This document shows, piece after piece, positions 10,881-22,449 of a DNA stretch of 64,000 nucleotides (within the stretch, counting starts at the first letter, position 1; every line of letters begins with the position of its first letter). The position numbers and the translations under genes were made by a program. The DNA is from Geosiphon pyriformis (taxonomy: Eukaryota > Glomeromycota > Glomeromycetes > Archaeosporales > Geosiphonaceae): positions 358,434 to 422,433 of the forward strand of contig JAAOMT010000176.1 of assembly GCA_016748015.1 (NCBI GenBank), in the 5' to 3' direction. The notes under the pieces are model-generated. The model worked only from the letters and a program-made list of their open reading frames with translations. It did no database searches and had not been told where the DNA came from.

Positions 10881-13185
10881 TTTTTTTTTATATTTTAATA
10901 AGCGAGACCCAAATATTACCTAAACTATGATACCACAGAAGAGATTACATTATAGGCATAAATCATGTGTTTTCTACATGTAATCAGACATTCGGTCCAA
11001 TCAAGGACTCACTACACTGAATCAAAAGTAGGTGAGAATAACCCCAACCCATGAATTCTCTCAATGATACCATTTAGATTCCTAGAGTCAAAAATAAACT
11101 CACTAAGAAACAATCTAGTAGACTCAATATTGCTTCTGGTTTCAGCACCAAACATTCGCCATAAAGCAATGACATACTCAATAGTGTCTTCACTCAAAAA
11201 AGAAGACTTAGCAGCCAGAACACCATCATAATCCATTTTACCAAAGTCAACCTCAGATCTAAGACAAACAATGTTCTTGGAAACTCCAAACAAGAGGTTA
11301 GAAAAATTGTTAACAGCACTCTTCATGGAAATGATATTTTTCTCGACCTGAACAGCTTTAATGGCATTATCATTAAAAAGACGAGACACCAAAGCAACTA
11401 AAAAACCAATAGGCTCAACAATAGACTTAACCAGAGCAGCCAGATCCGAAATCTGCTTTTCCAAAAAGTCCAACCTGGAACTAACAGCAGGATCAACAGC
11501 AGAAGCTGAAGAAGCCACTAAAGAAGGAAACTCAGAAAGACCAGAAGGAGCAGCAGTCTTGGCATATGAAGCAGAACCCACAAAACAAGACTTGAAAACT
11601 TTGAGAACCTTGAGAGTGGAAGGTGGGGAAATCTTGCAATTTGCAGCCAAATGGCCCATTTCTTGACACCTAAAGTAGCGCCAGCAGTCAGAAGTTTCTT
11701 ACCAGATACAGCATTTCTTTAGGGTACTAGTCTTGATTACAGCAGAATCCAAATCACCTTGAGAGTCAAATGTAACCAAAGCAAACCAGGAACGACGACC
11801 AGAATCAGAAGAACAAGAAATGAAACATGTTTGACCACCAATCTGAAAAATCATATCACTGATTTCAAAGGCAGTACAGCCAGGGGGAAGGTTGACTAAT
11901 TTGGCCCTAAACTTATCACAAGACAAAATAGTCTCATTTTGATTTATCAGAGGGAGGATTCTAACACTATCCTTGCCCATTAAGACTGACCAATGCTTCA
12001 AGGCAAACACAGCAGAGTCCAACTTTTCAAAATAAGCCACCACATACTGCCAAATGCCAGCAGGCTTCAGCACAACACGAGTGACACTACCAAACACACT
12101 GAGAGCCAACTTAATGTCAGCAGCAGATACACCCAAAGGTACATCATGCAGCGCAACAGCAGCAGAAGAGGAACCAAATTCAGAAACCACCAGAGACTTG
12201 GCAATTTTAAGAGTGGCCAAATGAACAGAGCTTGTAAGCTCAACCAGAAATGCAGCTTCCAAAGACTGTTGAGAAGCAAACTCCACACAGAAAAGCTTCC
12301 CATTGTCTTTTGAAACAGATTTAGCACCCAAGAAACCATGCACAGACTGAAAAACAGTCTTAACATGAGCCAATTTGATCTTAAAAGTAGCACCAGGCAC
12401 CAGAATGGAGGCCACCCACCGAGCAAATCTTTGACAACTAGTAATAGTTTTCCAAGCACCACCAGAAGTAGCACCAAAAACTAGAGGAGGAGATAAATCA
12501 GTTTCCATTTGATCAGCCCAGTTTTCAAGAACAGGTGACCCAACAGGAGGAGATTGTTTTGCTTCTAAAACTGGCGATGATCTGCCAGAAAACACCACAT
12601 TTGGCAACACAGCCAGTGGTTGATCTTGGCCCATTTTGGATAACGTACCAGATGACACTACTGAGATCTCATCTAAGATCTCATTGGGAACCACAAAGGG
12701 GTTCAGTGTAACAATAGCAGAGGCAAGTGACTGCTCCCACTTTTCTGAACTTTTGGTCTTTTTGACCATTTTTTTTGAAGAAGTGGTACCAAAAGCACCA
12801 GGTGTTAAGTCTATAGAGGGGAAGACCAGCTTATTTACTGGTCTATTATTAAAAACTTTTGGGCTCTTAGTCAGAGTGGAGACAACACTGGAACTAATCC
12901 AAGTGTGTCTCTTTGAAGGAACTTTGACTGGTGAAGAACCAGCCAAAGATGAGGAAGTTAATTCAGTGACTACCAAAGACAGCTTTTCACGATTACTGGG
13001 TAAGGGGAAGGCTTCTAAAACGTTTTGCCTAGTCGCTTCTACAACAGAAAGAGCTCCTCTGGTTGAAATTTTATTAGATATCTTAGGACAGATATCAGGT
13101 GCAGCCTTTTTACTCTTTGCTCTGGTTATGGTCATAAAATTAAGGAGACAAAGAGTTTTCCTTTTAAGATTTGTTTTTTTTTTTT
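10880..13185 (-). mobile_element. ORF1-only LINE (HAL1-like), best preserved copy
   Basis: A minus-strand, ~2.3-kb retroposon. It has a short 5' leader, a single ORF1-type gene (13135 to 11012), a 3' UTR (11011 to about 10910) related to that of the autonomous LINE, and a poly-A tail (the T-run at about 10871-10890 on the + strand). No reverse transcriptase or endonuclease is present. Its base composition is visibly GC-richer than the surrounding decayed copies, so it is a younger insertion. It must have been moved by enzymes supplied in trans, presumably by a LINE like the one at 27.7 kb; that is inference. Confidence 0.75.
11012..13135 (-). pseudogene. LINE ORF1-type RNA-binding protein, one in-frame stop
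   Basis: The frame starts at a true ATG (13135, MTITRAKSKK) and runs 708 codons, broken once by TAA at 11701-11699. The N-terminal ~200 residues are Ser/Lys/Pro-rich and probably disordered. The middle has an RRM-like fold pattern, typical of fungal LINE ORF1 proteins (LHDVPLGVSAADIKLALSVF, then GKDSVRILPL). The nucleic-acid knuckle follows right after the stop (C-QEMGHLAANC). A C-terminal helical region ends FSPTFDSV. ORF1 proteins bind LINE RNA as a chaperone. The same protein is recognisable in the decayed copies at 8.3-10.5 kb and 13.5-15.3 kb, so it belongs to a family rather than to one deleted LINE. Confidence 0.8.
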
Positions 13186-13189
13186 TTTA

Positions 13190-13500
13190 TAATATATTTA
13201 AAACCAAATTAATTAATTTTTTTTTTGGCTATATAATTTTTGAAATTAATAATTTTGGTTTTTTAAATTAATAATTAAATTTGTTTTAATTTTTAATTTT
13301 TTAATATTAATTATTGTTAACTAATTATTATTATTATTATTTTTAAGTTTAAAAAAGTTCTTAATAATATAATTTTTAAGATTAATACTTTATATAAAAA
13401 TTATATATTAATAAAAAACTTAAATATTAGTATTATTACAAATATTAAAGTTTGGTTTTTGTTTATAAAACTGTTTTTATTACTTTTATTATTATTATGT
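13190..13500 (+). mobile_element. Decayed LINE ORF1 fragment, right half
   Basis: Continues the block at 10560-10880 on the other side of the ORF1-only insertion. It aligns with about 9545-9850 of the decayed copy: AAACCAAATTAATTAATTTT here matches GACCAAATTGATCAATTTTT, followed by a shared GGCTATAT/GGTTATAT stretch. Non-coding. Confidence 0.55.
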
Positions 13501-13539
13501 TTAATAAGTAAAATTTAAACAATATAAGAAATAAAATTT

Positions 13540-15308
13540 TGTTTCTTTAATTTTATAATTATAATTAGAGCAAAGAATAAAAAAGCTATATTTATTATTT
13601 TTTTTAAGATATTTAATAAAGTTTCAACTAGAAAAGTTCTTTTTGTTGTAAAAATTGCTAAACAGAACATTTTAAAAGCTTTTTTTTAGCTAATAATAGT
13701 AAAAAGCTGCCTTTGGTAATTGCTAAAGCATTTTTTTTATCTTTAATTAATTTTTTATTAATTAAAGTTTTCTCAAAGAAACACACTTAGATTGGTTTTA
13801 ATGTTGTCTTTATTTTTTTAAAAATTCCAAAATTTTTTAATAATAGACTAGTTAATAAGCTGGTTTTCTCTTTTATAGTTTTTATATTAGGTGTTGCTAG
13901 CATTTTTTTGAAAAAAAATGGTTAAAAAGACTAAAAGTTCAAAAAAATAGGAACAGTTATTTATCTTTACTATTGTTATACTAAACCCCTTTATGGTTCT
14001 TAATAAGATCTTAAATAAAATCTCTATTGTATTATCTAGTACATTGTCCAAGATAGATTAAGATTAATCACTGGCTATATTGTTAAATATAATATTTTTT
14101 GACAGATTATTGTTGGTTTTAAAAGCAAAACAATAGTCTTTTATTAAATCACTTGTTTTTAAAAACTAAGCTAATCAGATAAAAACTAACTGAATTTTTT
14201 TTCTAATTTTTAGTGTTGTTACTGGTAGTGCTTAAAAAATTATCACTATTTGTTAAAGGTTTGCTAAGTAGATAGTCTCTACTTTAGTGTTTGGTGCTAT
14301 TTTTAAGATTAAATTGGTTTATATTAAAACTGTTTTCCAGTTTGTATATGGTTTTTTGAATGTAAAGTTGGTATTAAAAGACAATATAAAGCTTTTCTGT
14401 ATGGAGTTTGGTTTTTAAGAGTCTTTGAAAACTGCCTTTTTAGTTGAGCTTACAAGTTTTGTTTATTTAGCCATTCTTAAAATTGCCAAGTTTTTGGTAA
14501 TTTCTAAGTTTGGTTCTTTTTCTGCTGCTATTATACTGTATAATATGTTTTTGGATATGTTTGTTGCTAATATTAAGACTGTTTTTAGTGTATTTAGTGA
14601 AGTTGTTTATGTTGTGCTAAAGTCTACTAGTGTTTGATAATATATAATTATTTATTTTGATAAACTAAACTTTGTTGTATCTGCTTTGAATTATTAATTA
14701 GTTTTAGTAAACAAAAATAGTATTAAAATTCTCTTCTTAATAAATCAAAATAAAACTATTCTGTCTTATAATAAGTTTAAGGCCAAGTTGGTTAATCTTT
14801 TTTTTGGCTGTACTGTTTTTGAAATTAGTGATATAATTTTTCAGGTTGGTGGTTAGATATGTTTTATTTTTTGCTCTTTTAATTTTGGTCATTGTTTTTG
14901 GTTTTTTCTGGTTATATTTGGATCTTAAGTTGATTTAAATGCTGTAGTTATTAAAACTAATATGTTGAGAAAATATTATATCTGGTAGGAAACTTCTAGA
15001 AATTAGTGCTGCTTTTGATGTTAGAGTTTAAATCATCTGGTTTTAAATTGTAAAGTGTCTCTATCTCTTTTTCTTAAGATTTCCAAGACTTTTATTCCTC
15101 ATATTGTTGATAACAAGTCTTATATTAAAACTACTGCTCTTGTATTTCCTTTGGCTTCTTGTTTTTTGATTGATTTAGTTTTTTCTGCTAATATAATAAC
15201 TAATGATTCTGTAGTTTCTTTTTAATTAATTTTTCTGGAATTTGAATTGGTTAAGTTTTCTGCTCTAGTTAATTTTATTGTTAAGCCAGTTGGTTTCATG
15301 GTTACTAT
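13540..15308 (+). mobile_element. Third decayed ORF1-only LINE copy, 3'-truncated
   Basis: Aligns from its start (TTTAATTTTATAATTATAAT, the decayed start codon region) through most of ORF1. The stretch 14425-14637 still translates as VELTSFVYLAILKIAKFLV, against VELTSSVHLATLKIAKSLV in the preserved copy. It ends within the segment for the EPIGFLVAL region, exactly where an LTR begins (15309). Heavily stop-ridden. Confidence 0.7.
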
Positions 15309-16007
15309 TGTTACCAGTAAAATTTTAATCATTAATTAGCATGAAATTATTCTTATAATTTTATTATTAATTAGCATACATTAATATAGTTTTAATTATC
15401 ACTTATTACTTAATTAAATTATCAAATATTATTATTTAATTAATAACCCTATTTGTACAAATAGAAATTAGAATGATTAAATTACACAATACTTCAAACT
15501 ATATAATATTCAAGAATTTGCTAAAATTTACTGAAATAATAAATAATTTATTGAAATAGTTAATAGTTTGATAAAATAACTTGTAGTTTAACAAAATATA
15601 TTTTTTGTTTACTGAAATTATAACAAAAAAAAAAGTTCAATTTATAAACTAGTACTATAACAAGTTATATAAAAAAAAAGCTTCTCTTTTCAAGAAAATA
15701 TATCTTATTATAAATATCTTATTTTTTTTAAATTATCTTACAATACAAATTCAAAATAAAAAAATATACTTTGAAAACCAATTCTTGAAATAATTACATT
15801 TGAAATTAATTAGCTACTAATTTCAATAAATTATTAACAATTTTCTTAACAAAATTATATATTTTTTATGTTTTTTTTTTTTTTTTTATTATAATCATTA
15901 GACTAGTCTACAAACAAAATTTTTGTAAAAAAGTTGACTTTTATAGCAAAGTAACTATATATTTTAGTAAGCTTTTATATGAACAATTCTTAGAAAAAAG
16001 TTGACAT
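15309..16007 (+). repeat. Solo LTR, family 2, left part
   Basis: Begins TGTTACCAG like the LTRs of element D and follows their order: a GCATGAAATT block, CACTTATTA, ATTAATAACC and a GAAAATATATCTTA block. It is cut at 16007 by element E and resumes at 26912. Joined length is about 0.9 kb, against 982 bp in D. It is inserted in the decayed ORF1 copy to its left. Strongly AT-mutated. Confidence 0.75.
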
Positions 16008-16985
16008 TGTTACCCAAGTAAAAAAACCAAAAAGCTATGAGAAAACGTAACAAAGAAATGTGACAAAAAAAACATGGTACAACTTAAGATAACATAGGAC
16101 AAATGTGAACAATAGCTAGCAATAATGAGCAATAGCTAGCAATAATAAGCAATAGCTAGCAATAATGAGCAATAGCTAGCAATAATAAGCAATAGCTAAC
16201 AATAAAAAGCAATAGGTAGCAATAGTGAAGCAATTGAAAGCAATCTTGTAAAACCAAAAGAATATATAAAAGCAAATAGTTGTAGAAGTTGAAAAGACAA
16301 GTTAATTAGCAATCAATTTTACTCTGTATTATACTTATTATATATTCATAGTTTGAAATATACTAATTATTAAAAACCAAAAAAAAATCCAAATTACCAA
16401 TTCATGTTCTCCAATCTTACAGATTTTAATTGAAAATTAAAATCAGTATTTTCTACCTTGTTCCAGAACAGATGCTATTAGCATAAACACTTTAAACCCT
16501 TAACGATTTGGACCAATTGCTCTTAATTATGACAATTGACAAGAACTAATTCTTTTTTTTTATTTTTTTTTTATTTTTTATTTTTTTATTTTTTTTCTTT
16601 TGTTTGAAACAGCAACATAAAAAAATTGATTGTCTTGGAATAGACTTTATAATAGTCTGGTAAAAGAGGGAAGCTTCCCCTAAGTTTTGGATATTAATGT
16701 TATCTTGGTAGCTTACCAGAAAGGTAAAAAAACAATGCTGGGCCCTAATAACTGTATTTGTTAGTACAGAAAAAAAAGCTTACAATTACAGAAAACATTG
16801 CAATTGATGAAAGACAAACTCTGTGCCTTATAACCAAAGAACTCAATGGATAAATTCACATCCAGGAATAAACCTTCAAAGACTGATAATACTAACACAG
16901 CAAAAAAAGCAGACAATCTTGAAAAGAAACCCAAAAATAGAGCACTAAGCATTACCACCATACCCCACCAAGTTTACCCATAACA
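16008..16985 (+). repeat. 5' LTR of element E (family 3)
   Basis: 978 bp, beginning TGTTACCCAAG and ending CCCATAACA. U3 carries six tandem 20-bp units (AGCAATAGCTAGCAATAATG type) at about 16109-16229, each with the palindrome GCTAGC. A T-rich tract lies at about 16551-16600. The 3' copy is at 25921-26911. The two differ by many C/T and G/A changes and an indel in the repeat array. Confidence 0.88.
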
Positions 16986-17046
16986 TTTGGTGCTCTCTGT
17001 AAGGTTATAAATTCACAGAGACAGAGCACTTCAGAGATACACAAAA

Positions 17047-18498
17047 GTGGCAACTATTAGAACAATAGAAAAGAACCACTCTTTGTATGGAAGAGCACTA
17101 TTTCAATACTTTCAGAAAGATCTAGAAATACCAGCAGAAACCACCATTACAGAAAGTAAATTTTGTACTTACATCAATGCAAAAATCAACTGCTTGTTAG
17201 GCTGTGCAACTGATACAGGAAGATTTGGAGAACAAATCCATCAAAATTTACTAAGATACTCAACAACTATTACTACTCGAGCAATTGCTGAAACACTATG
17301 CATAATCGATATAAACATTAAACACTATGTGACAAAACAATTCCCTTAGGTATAACAACCAGTAGAATCTAATCTAGAGGAATACAAGGATGGATTCAAT
17401 AATCCCACAACTGCCCAAGACAAGTCCATAGTCAACAAAAAACCAAGATTCCTCTCCCCAACAACTCCTTTATATCATCAAACACTTCAAAGTAGAATTG
17501 TATTAAACCCACTCCTGGAAATCCAGTTGGAAACATCATGAACTCCTAAAAATTCACACCCTTGGAGTCAACACAGTTGGATCAAATCACTAAGAGAATA
17601 CAGATTGCTGTTTGAAAATCTTACTCCAACAGCCAGTCAAACAGAAAAAAACACATCAACTTGGAAACAGCCACCAGCACAAAACCCAGCAGAATCAGCA
17701 TCTCTCTTGATGGAAGAAACAACTATCTTACAACCTATTAGTTCAAGCGACAAAGGAAAACAACCAGCATTAGCACTCAGAGAACACTCGAATACACAAA
17801 CACCAATCTTCTTAAACATAACCAGTAACACCTCACTTATTAACCAGATCATAGCCTACTGGAATATTGCTAAATTGGAGAAATTTTTTGGTAAAGAAGA
17901 TAATGCATATTTTTGGATTGTGAATGCTAAGAAAGCAATTACCACTAATAGTTGGGATGACAATTACACAATTCAGGCACTGCCATTTTTTCTGACCAGA
18001 ACTGCCAATTCATGATACCAGAGTTTTGCAGAGAAGCCTACCTTCTTTACAGAGTTTAAACTCACTTTTCTGCAATACTTCTGTGACCCTAATACACTTA
18101 TTCAATTGCAAAATCAATTCAATATAATAAAACAAAATAACCATAAAGCAGTAACTACTTATTTCGGAAGATTCAATCAGGTCTTTTGACAAATCCTAGC
18201 CATTAAGCAGAATTATTATACTACTGCACAAGTTTTCAATTAATTCGTTAAAAGACTAAGAAGCAGCCTTCTAAGATCCATACAATTTTACTATCCAGCA
18301 AATCTACAAAAAGCAGTTACTTTCACTTGTGATTTTGAGTCCACAGAACAAGAAGTGAATTATATCCAAGCTGTTAACTTAGCCATCAATGAAACCTCTA
18401 ACATTGACACAAAGATAATCCAATTAAGTGAAAAATTAACTCAAAAAATTGAGGGATTCTTAGCCAGAACCACAGAAACTTACCAATTACCACAATGG
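17047..18498 (+). pseudogene. Element E gag, N-terminal and core region
   Basis: Encodes the structural polyprotein start of element E. The stretch 17047-17349 is open for 100 codons (it begins GTG, with no ATG visible), and a further 136-codon run (17605-18015) contains the gag core start (AKLEKFFGKEDNAYFW). After a TGA replacing the expected Trp (ANS-stop-YQS, where C has ANSWYQS) the core continues in frame through FKLTFLQYF and RFNQ to about 18480. At 18499 a solo LTR interrupts it. Other gag copies here lack the N-terminal sequence type, so family 3 diverges there. Confidence 0.75.
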
Positions 18499-19369
18499 TG
18501 TTACTCATAGAAATATAGGAAATATATTAGCATGATTATTAGCCAATCAGAAATAAGTGTAGTAAAATGTGGAATTCCAGAATTTCTCTCAGGAATTGCA
18601 GGATTCCAAGAATTTCAGGATTTCCCAATGAAGAATTGCAGGATTCCAGAATTCCAGAATTCCTCACATAGAAATTGCAGAATTCCAGGAATTTTAGAAT
18701 TTCTGTCGTGAAGAATCAAGGAATTAAGGAATCTCAATTATGTATATATAGCAGTAGAGTTAGAAACAGAAAAGACAGAATTGATATGACAGAATCCTTA
18801 GCTCAGAAACACAATCATCAAATAAATAATTATTTTATATCACAATCCACTCCTCCCTATCAACATTTCATGTTGATAGTAATTGATACTTAATCATACT
18901 AGAACAATAGCTCTTGATCATGGCTATTGACAAGATACTAACATACCAAATTGCTTTGGCTTATTTTCTCTATTTTTTTTATTTTATTTTCTTTATTTAT
19001 TTTCTTTCTTTCTTTGATTTTGTTGTTGTATACTAATTGATTAAAAGATTAAGTACTGAGTTATTGACATCAAAAATAGCCTGGTAAAAGACCCAGAAAT
19101 AAGGGTAGGATTTTATATATTATCGGATAGCTTACTAGAAAGGCACGACTGCCAGACTAAATCCAGCCACCATGCTGAGAAAGAAATTGGGAAAACTTTT
19201 GGAAAGATACATCTACTATTGACACTATTGAATCTCTGTCTGTTATACAAAGGACTCTATCAAAACCTTCAGATACAACACTTACAAAACATCATCAATG
19301 GAAGTAGCTTTTGAGTACCAAGTTACAGGTTGTTATTTAATTCAACAGCAGAAATAATCACCTATAACA
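18499..19369 (+). repeat. Solo LTR, family 1, inserted in element E gag
   Basis: 871 bp, TGTTACTCAT...CTATAACA. It is flanked by an exact 4-bp duplication ATGG (18495-18498 and 19370-19373). Its U3 array is the GGAATTCCAGAATT type (about 18571-18720), unlike the AGCAATGTG array of the copies at 4253 and 6152. The gag frame of E resumes after it, so this is a clean insertion later reduced to one LTR by recombination. Confidence 0.88.
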
Positions 19370-20423
19370 ATGGAGAGAAAATAACAACAACAGCAGATAT
19401 CCACAGCAACAGAACCATCAACAACAGCAACAACTTTGGAGATCCAATTCCCACAACTGTTACTACTGTCAGAAACCTAAACACATTGTCCATAACTGCA
19501 GAAAGAAAATAATAAACCAAAATCAAGGAAATCAATACCAGCAACCAAGATATTAGCAAAACATGATATTCCAATATTCTATCCCTTAAAATCAACCACC
19601 CCAATATGCACAACAAGTCCTGTATACTCAATCATTACTCCAGAATTATTATCAACTATCACCAATGACACAAACAATTCCTCATTATCAAACTCCCCCT
19701 TACAGCCAGTCCAAACCTCAAGCCATAGACTATAATTAAGAATGGAGGAATTCCAACAACAATTAGGCACAAACCAACAATGGACCATTTCGACCAATCT
19801 CTTACAGTCTTGCTCAATTTCGACCAGCACCAACTGAATACCTGAATCAAGCTTCCTATTTCAGTCTTATGGAAAACCAGGGTTTTGATAAATCTACACC
19901 TGTGGAAGGAAGGGGTGTAAAACAAATCTTCCAACCTTTCAAGCAAACAAAAAACAATATTCCACCAGCCACTATTACCGAGGATACCACCCTAGCTGCT
20001 ATATTTCCTTTTGACATTGATAATTTGAACACCCATAGTCTTTTTAGTAGAGCAGCCATCAATCAGAATAAACCAATAATGATCCTATATACTGATATTA
20101 AAGTTGGAGAAATAGATATCAAATTAATTCTGGATAGTGGATCAGCTAGTAGCATAATCATAAAGCAGCTCATGGACCAACTAGGTCACTGAGTAGACCA
20201 TGCTGCTATCATCTGAATCATTACAGTGAATAGAAACACAAAAACTCCAATAGGAGAAATTGACAACTTCTCCTTCAAGATTAATGGAATCCAGATTCTT
20301 ATCAAAGTTCTTGTTATAGAAGCTACTCAATATCAAGCTCTGGTAAAAAATGATTGGTTGTCAAAAGCCAATGCTACTCTTAACTGGAACATCCAAGAAC
20401 TTCAACTCATATTTAACAGATAG
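19370..20423 (+). pseudogene. Element E nucleocapsid knuckle and aspartyl protease
   Basis: After the solo LTR the gag tail resumes with a Gln/Asn-rich stretch and an intact CX2CX4HX4C knuckle (CYYCQKPKHIVHNC, about 19455-19500). The protease lies at about 19990-20420. Its active site is preserved (LILDSGSASS), followed by QLMDQLGH, a GEIDNFSFKING segment and the conserved QYQALVKNDWL. Stops split the frame between these pieces. It would have cleaved the Gag-Pol polyprotein during particle maturation. Confidence 0.8.
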
Positions 20424-20639
20424 TATACTTAAGTCCCAGCTATGTGCAGACACTTTAAAACCCAACATAACAAGAAATCCCTTATTGAATTCAAAGACAT
20501 ACCACTACCACCAGCCATCAAGATTTATCAGGTTTTATGGACAGATAATTATTGAACTAAACTACCCTCATCACCAACCTGAGAAGAAAAAGGAAAAAGC
20601 AGAGCCAAAAAAAAACCCCAATTGTCATTACTAGGATAC

Positions 20640-21980
20640 ATAACCTTGAACCAAAAAAATTTATTTTTCCAACCTCTAAAACTAATATGTATCAATTGTG
20701 GAAAGAAGCTATCTACAATGAGTGCATATATTGAGAACAACAAAGAATGGCCTACCACCACCAAATACTACTGCAGATCTTGTTTACTGAAAAAATTTGG
20801 ACAACCGAAATGATAAGGCAAGTAGGACAACATGCTGTGCTTTGCATGTAGTGAGATCCTGTCTGATGAAGGACTCTGAAATGATGTGCTTGGCAGAGGA
20901 AAAACATACGATAAAACTTGTCAGTACACTATATTAATCAATGATTGGATACAAAAAAAAACTCCCATCAAGAATGCTTGAAAACAAGTACTTAATAGGC
21001 TGGACAGTTATCCACATGATGATCACAAAATCTGGAGAATAGCAAGTGCCAAAGCCAAAGGCATCATACCTGAAAAAATATGAGAAATTAAGGACAACCC
21101 TTAGACACCTGAATATAATAGACCTGACTACTCTGTAGATAATTTTGTCACAGATGACTCCAATGCATTTCAGAACTAATATCAAGAATTGGCTCTGACC
21201 CAAAAAGAGCAAAAACAACAGCTAGTTAATCTAAATATCAAACTATGCAACCACTGCTTAATTTCTTGCCATTTCCAATACTATGACAAGTATAATTTCA
21301 TGTTCAATCCACCTTCCAGAATCCTATACCCGATTACTGAATTACCTAAGCCCAGGGAAGAAAAGGAATTACTCACCAAGGACATGTTATTTCAAGAGCT
21401 GAATCAGACTACCAAAATAAAACAATATCTTACATATCCTGATCTCTCCAAAGAATTAGAATTAAAATAATACAGTAACAATGATGAAGGAATATACTTA
21501 GAAAGAACACATAAGACCAACACAGGTTTTGACTTAAGATATTCTGGACAATCACCCATAGTTATAGTCCCATATTCTTTGGTAAAAATAGATCTCAAAA
21601 TAGCATTAGAAATTCCTGTTAGCATTATGGTACAAGTAGTATTTAGATCAAGCCTTGCAAAGAAAAAAATCAATGTAAAAGGAGGAATTATTAATGCTAA
21701 ATATACAGAAAACATCATTATAATGCTACAGAACAATTCAGACAAATCCTACAAGATCAAATCTCACAAAAAAATCACCCAAGCCATCTTCCTACCTTTA
21801 GTCAAAATACCCCAACTAATTTCAGTTACCACCCAAAAAGAATTAGACTTTATTGCCTGAGAAATTAATGAGTTTGGGTCAAGTAGAATAGAGAATGTAA
21901 TGGTCAATTTTACAGAGGAGGATAGTAAACAGGTAGAATTTATCTACATCAACACTATCATTTCTATCCTTCTTTATTGG
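20640..21980 (+). pseudogene. Element E Cys-rich module and dUTPase
   Basis: First comes the cysteine-rich module: CINCGKKLSTMSA (about 20695), then YYCRSCL, CFACSE, a YDKTCQY block and later CNHCLISC (about 21246). These paired Cys suggest zinc ribbons. A dUTPase follows (about 21500-21885), with motif 1 as NTGFDLRY, motif 2 as FRSSLAKKK, motif 3 as GGIINAKYTENI and a motif 4-like HKKITQAIFLPL. The motif 3 catalytic Asp is Asn here, as it is in element D, and the C-terminal Gly-rich motif 5 is reduced to EFGSSR. dUTPases hydrolyse dUTP to dUMP; in retroelements this is thought to limit uracil in cDNA. The catalytic change suggests this copy is inactive. Confidence 0.78.
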
Positions 21981-22449
21981 CAGTACATTTTCAAAGTTAA
22001 CTGGAGAATTCAGAACTAAGCACTAATCTTTAAGACTGATTTCAAGATCTGCTTGCTAGCCAACATTGCTAATCTGTACTTATCAGCCAAAGCTCATAAA
22101 CACTTCAAAATTCCCATCCACAATCTGACTGAAAATGTTATTAAAATTCCTAAGAGAACTCTCGTTGGTTTCATATCTTCAAATATTTAGAATCCAGAAA
22201 AACTCCAGCTTATTCCAGATTTCACTCAATTGTTTTTGTTCTGTGATATTACCTCACAAGTATAGAGCCTGCCAAAAAAAAGTTATTTGTTCACACCAGA
22301 AAAAATCAATAAACTCAATTTGGGAAACCTGAGTACTTTACAGCAAATACAACTTAAGATTCTATTAAACCAATACACTAATGTCTTTGTCAGCAAAAAT
22401 GAGTTTGAACACACTGACATCATGAAACACCAGATTGACACCGGAGATG

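Noticed and set aside
11361-11666. Plus-strand ORF of 101 codons opposite the ORF1-only gene
   Set aside because: Shadow of the minus-strand ORF1 frame with no start context or homology; likewise 11993-12313 and 12636-13271.
16109-16229. Regular short repeats that could be taken for a CRISPR array
   Set aside because: Units are adjacent 20-mers without unique spacers, lie in U3 of an LTR and recur in the 3' LTR; this is eukaryotic DNA.
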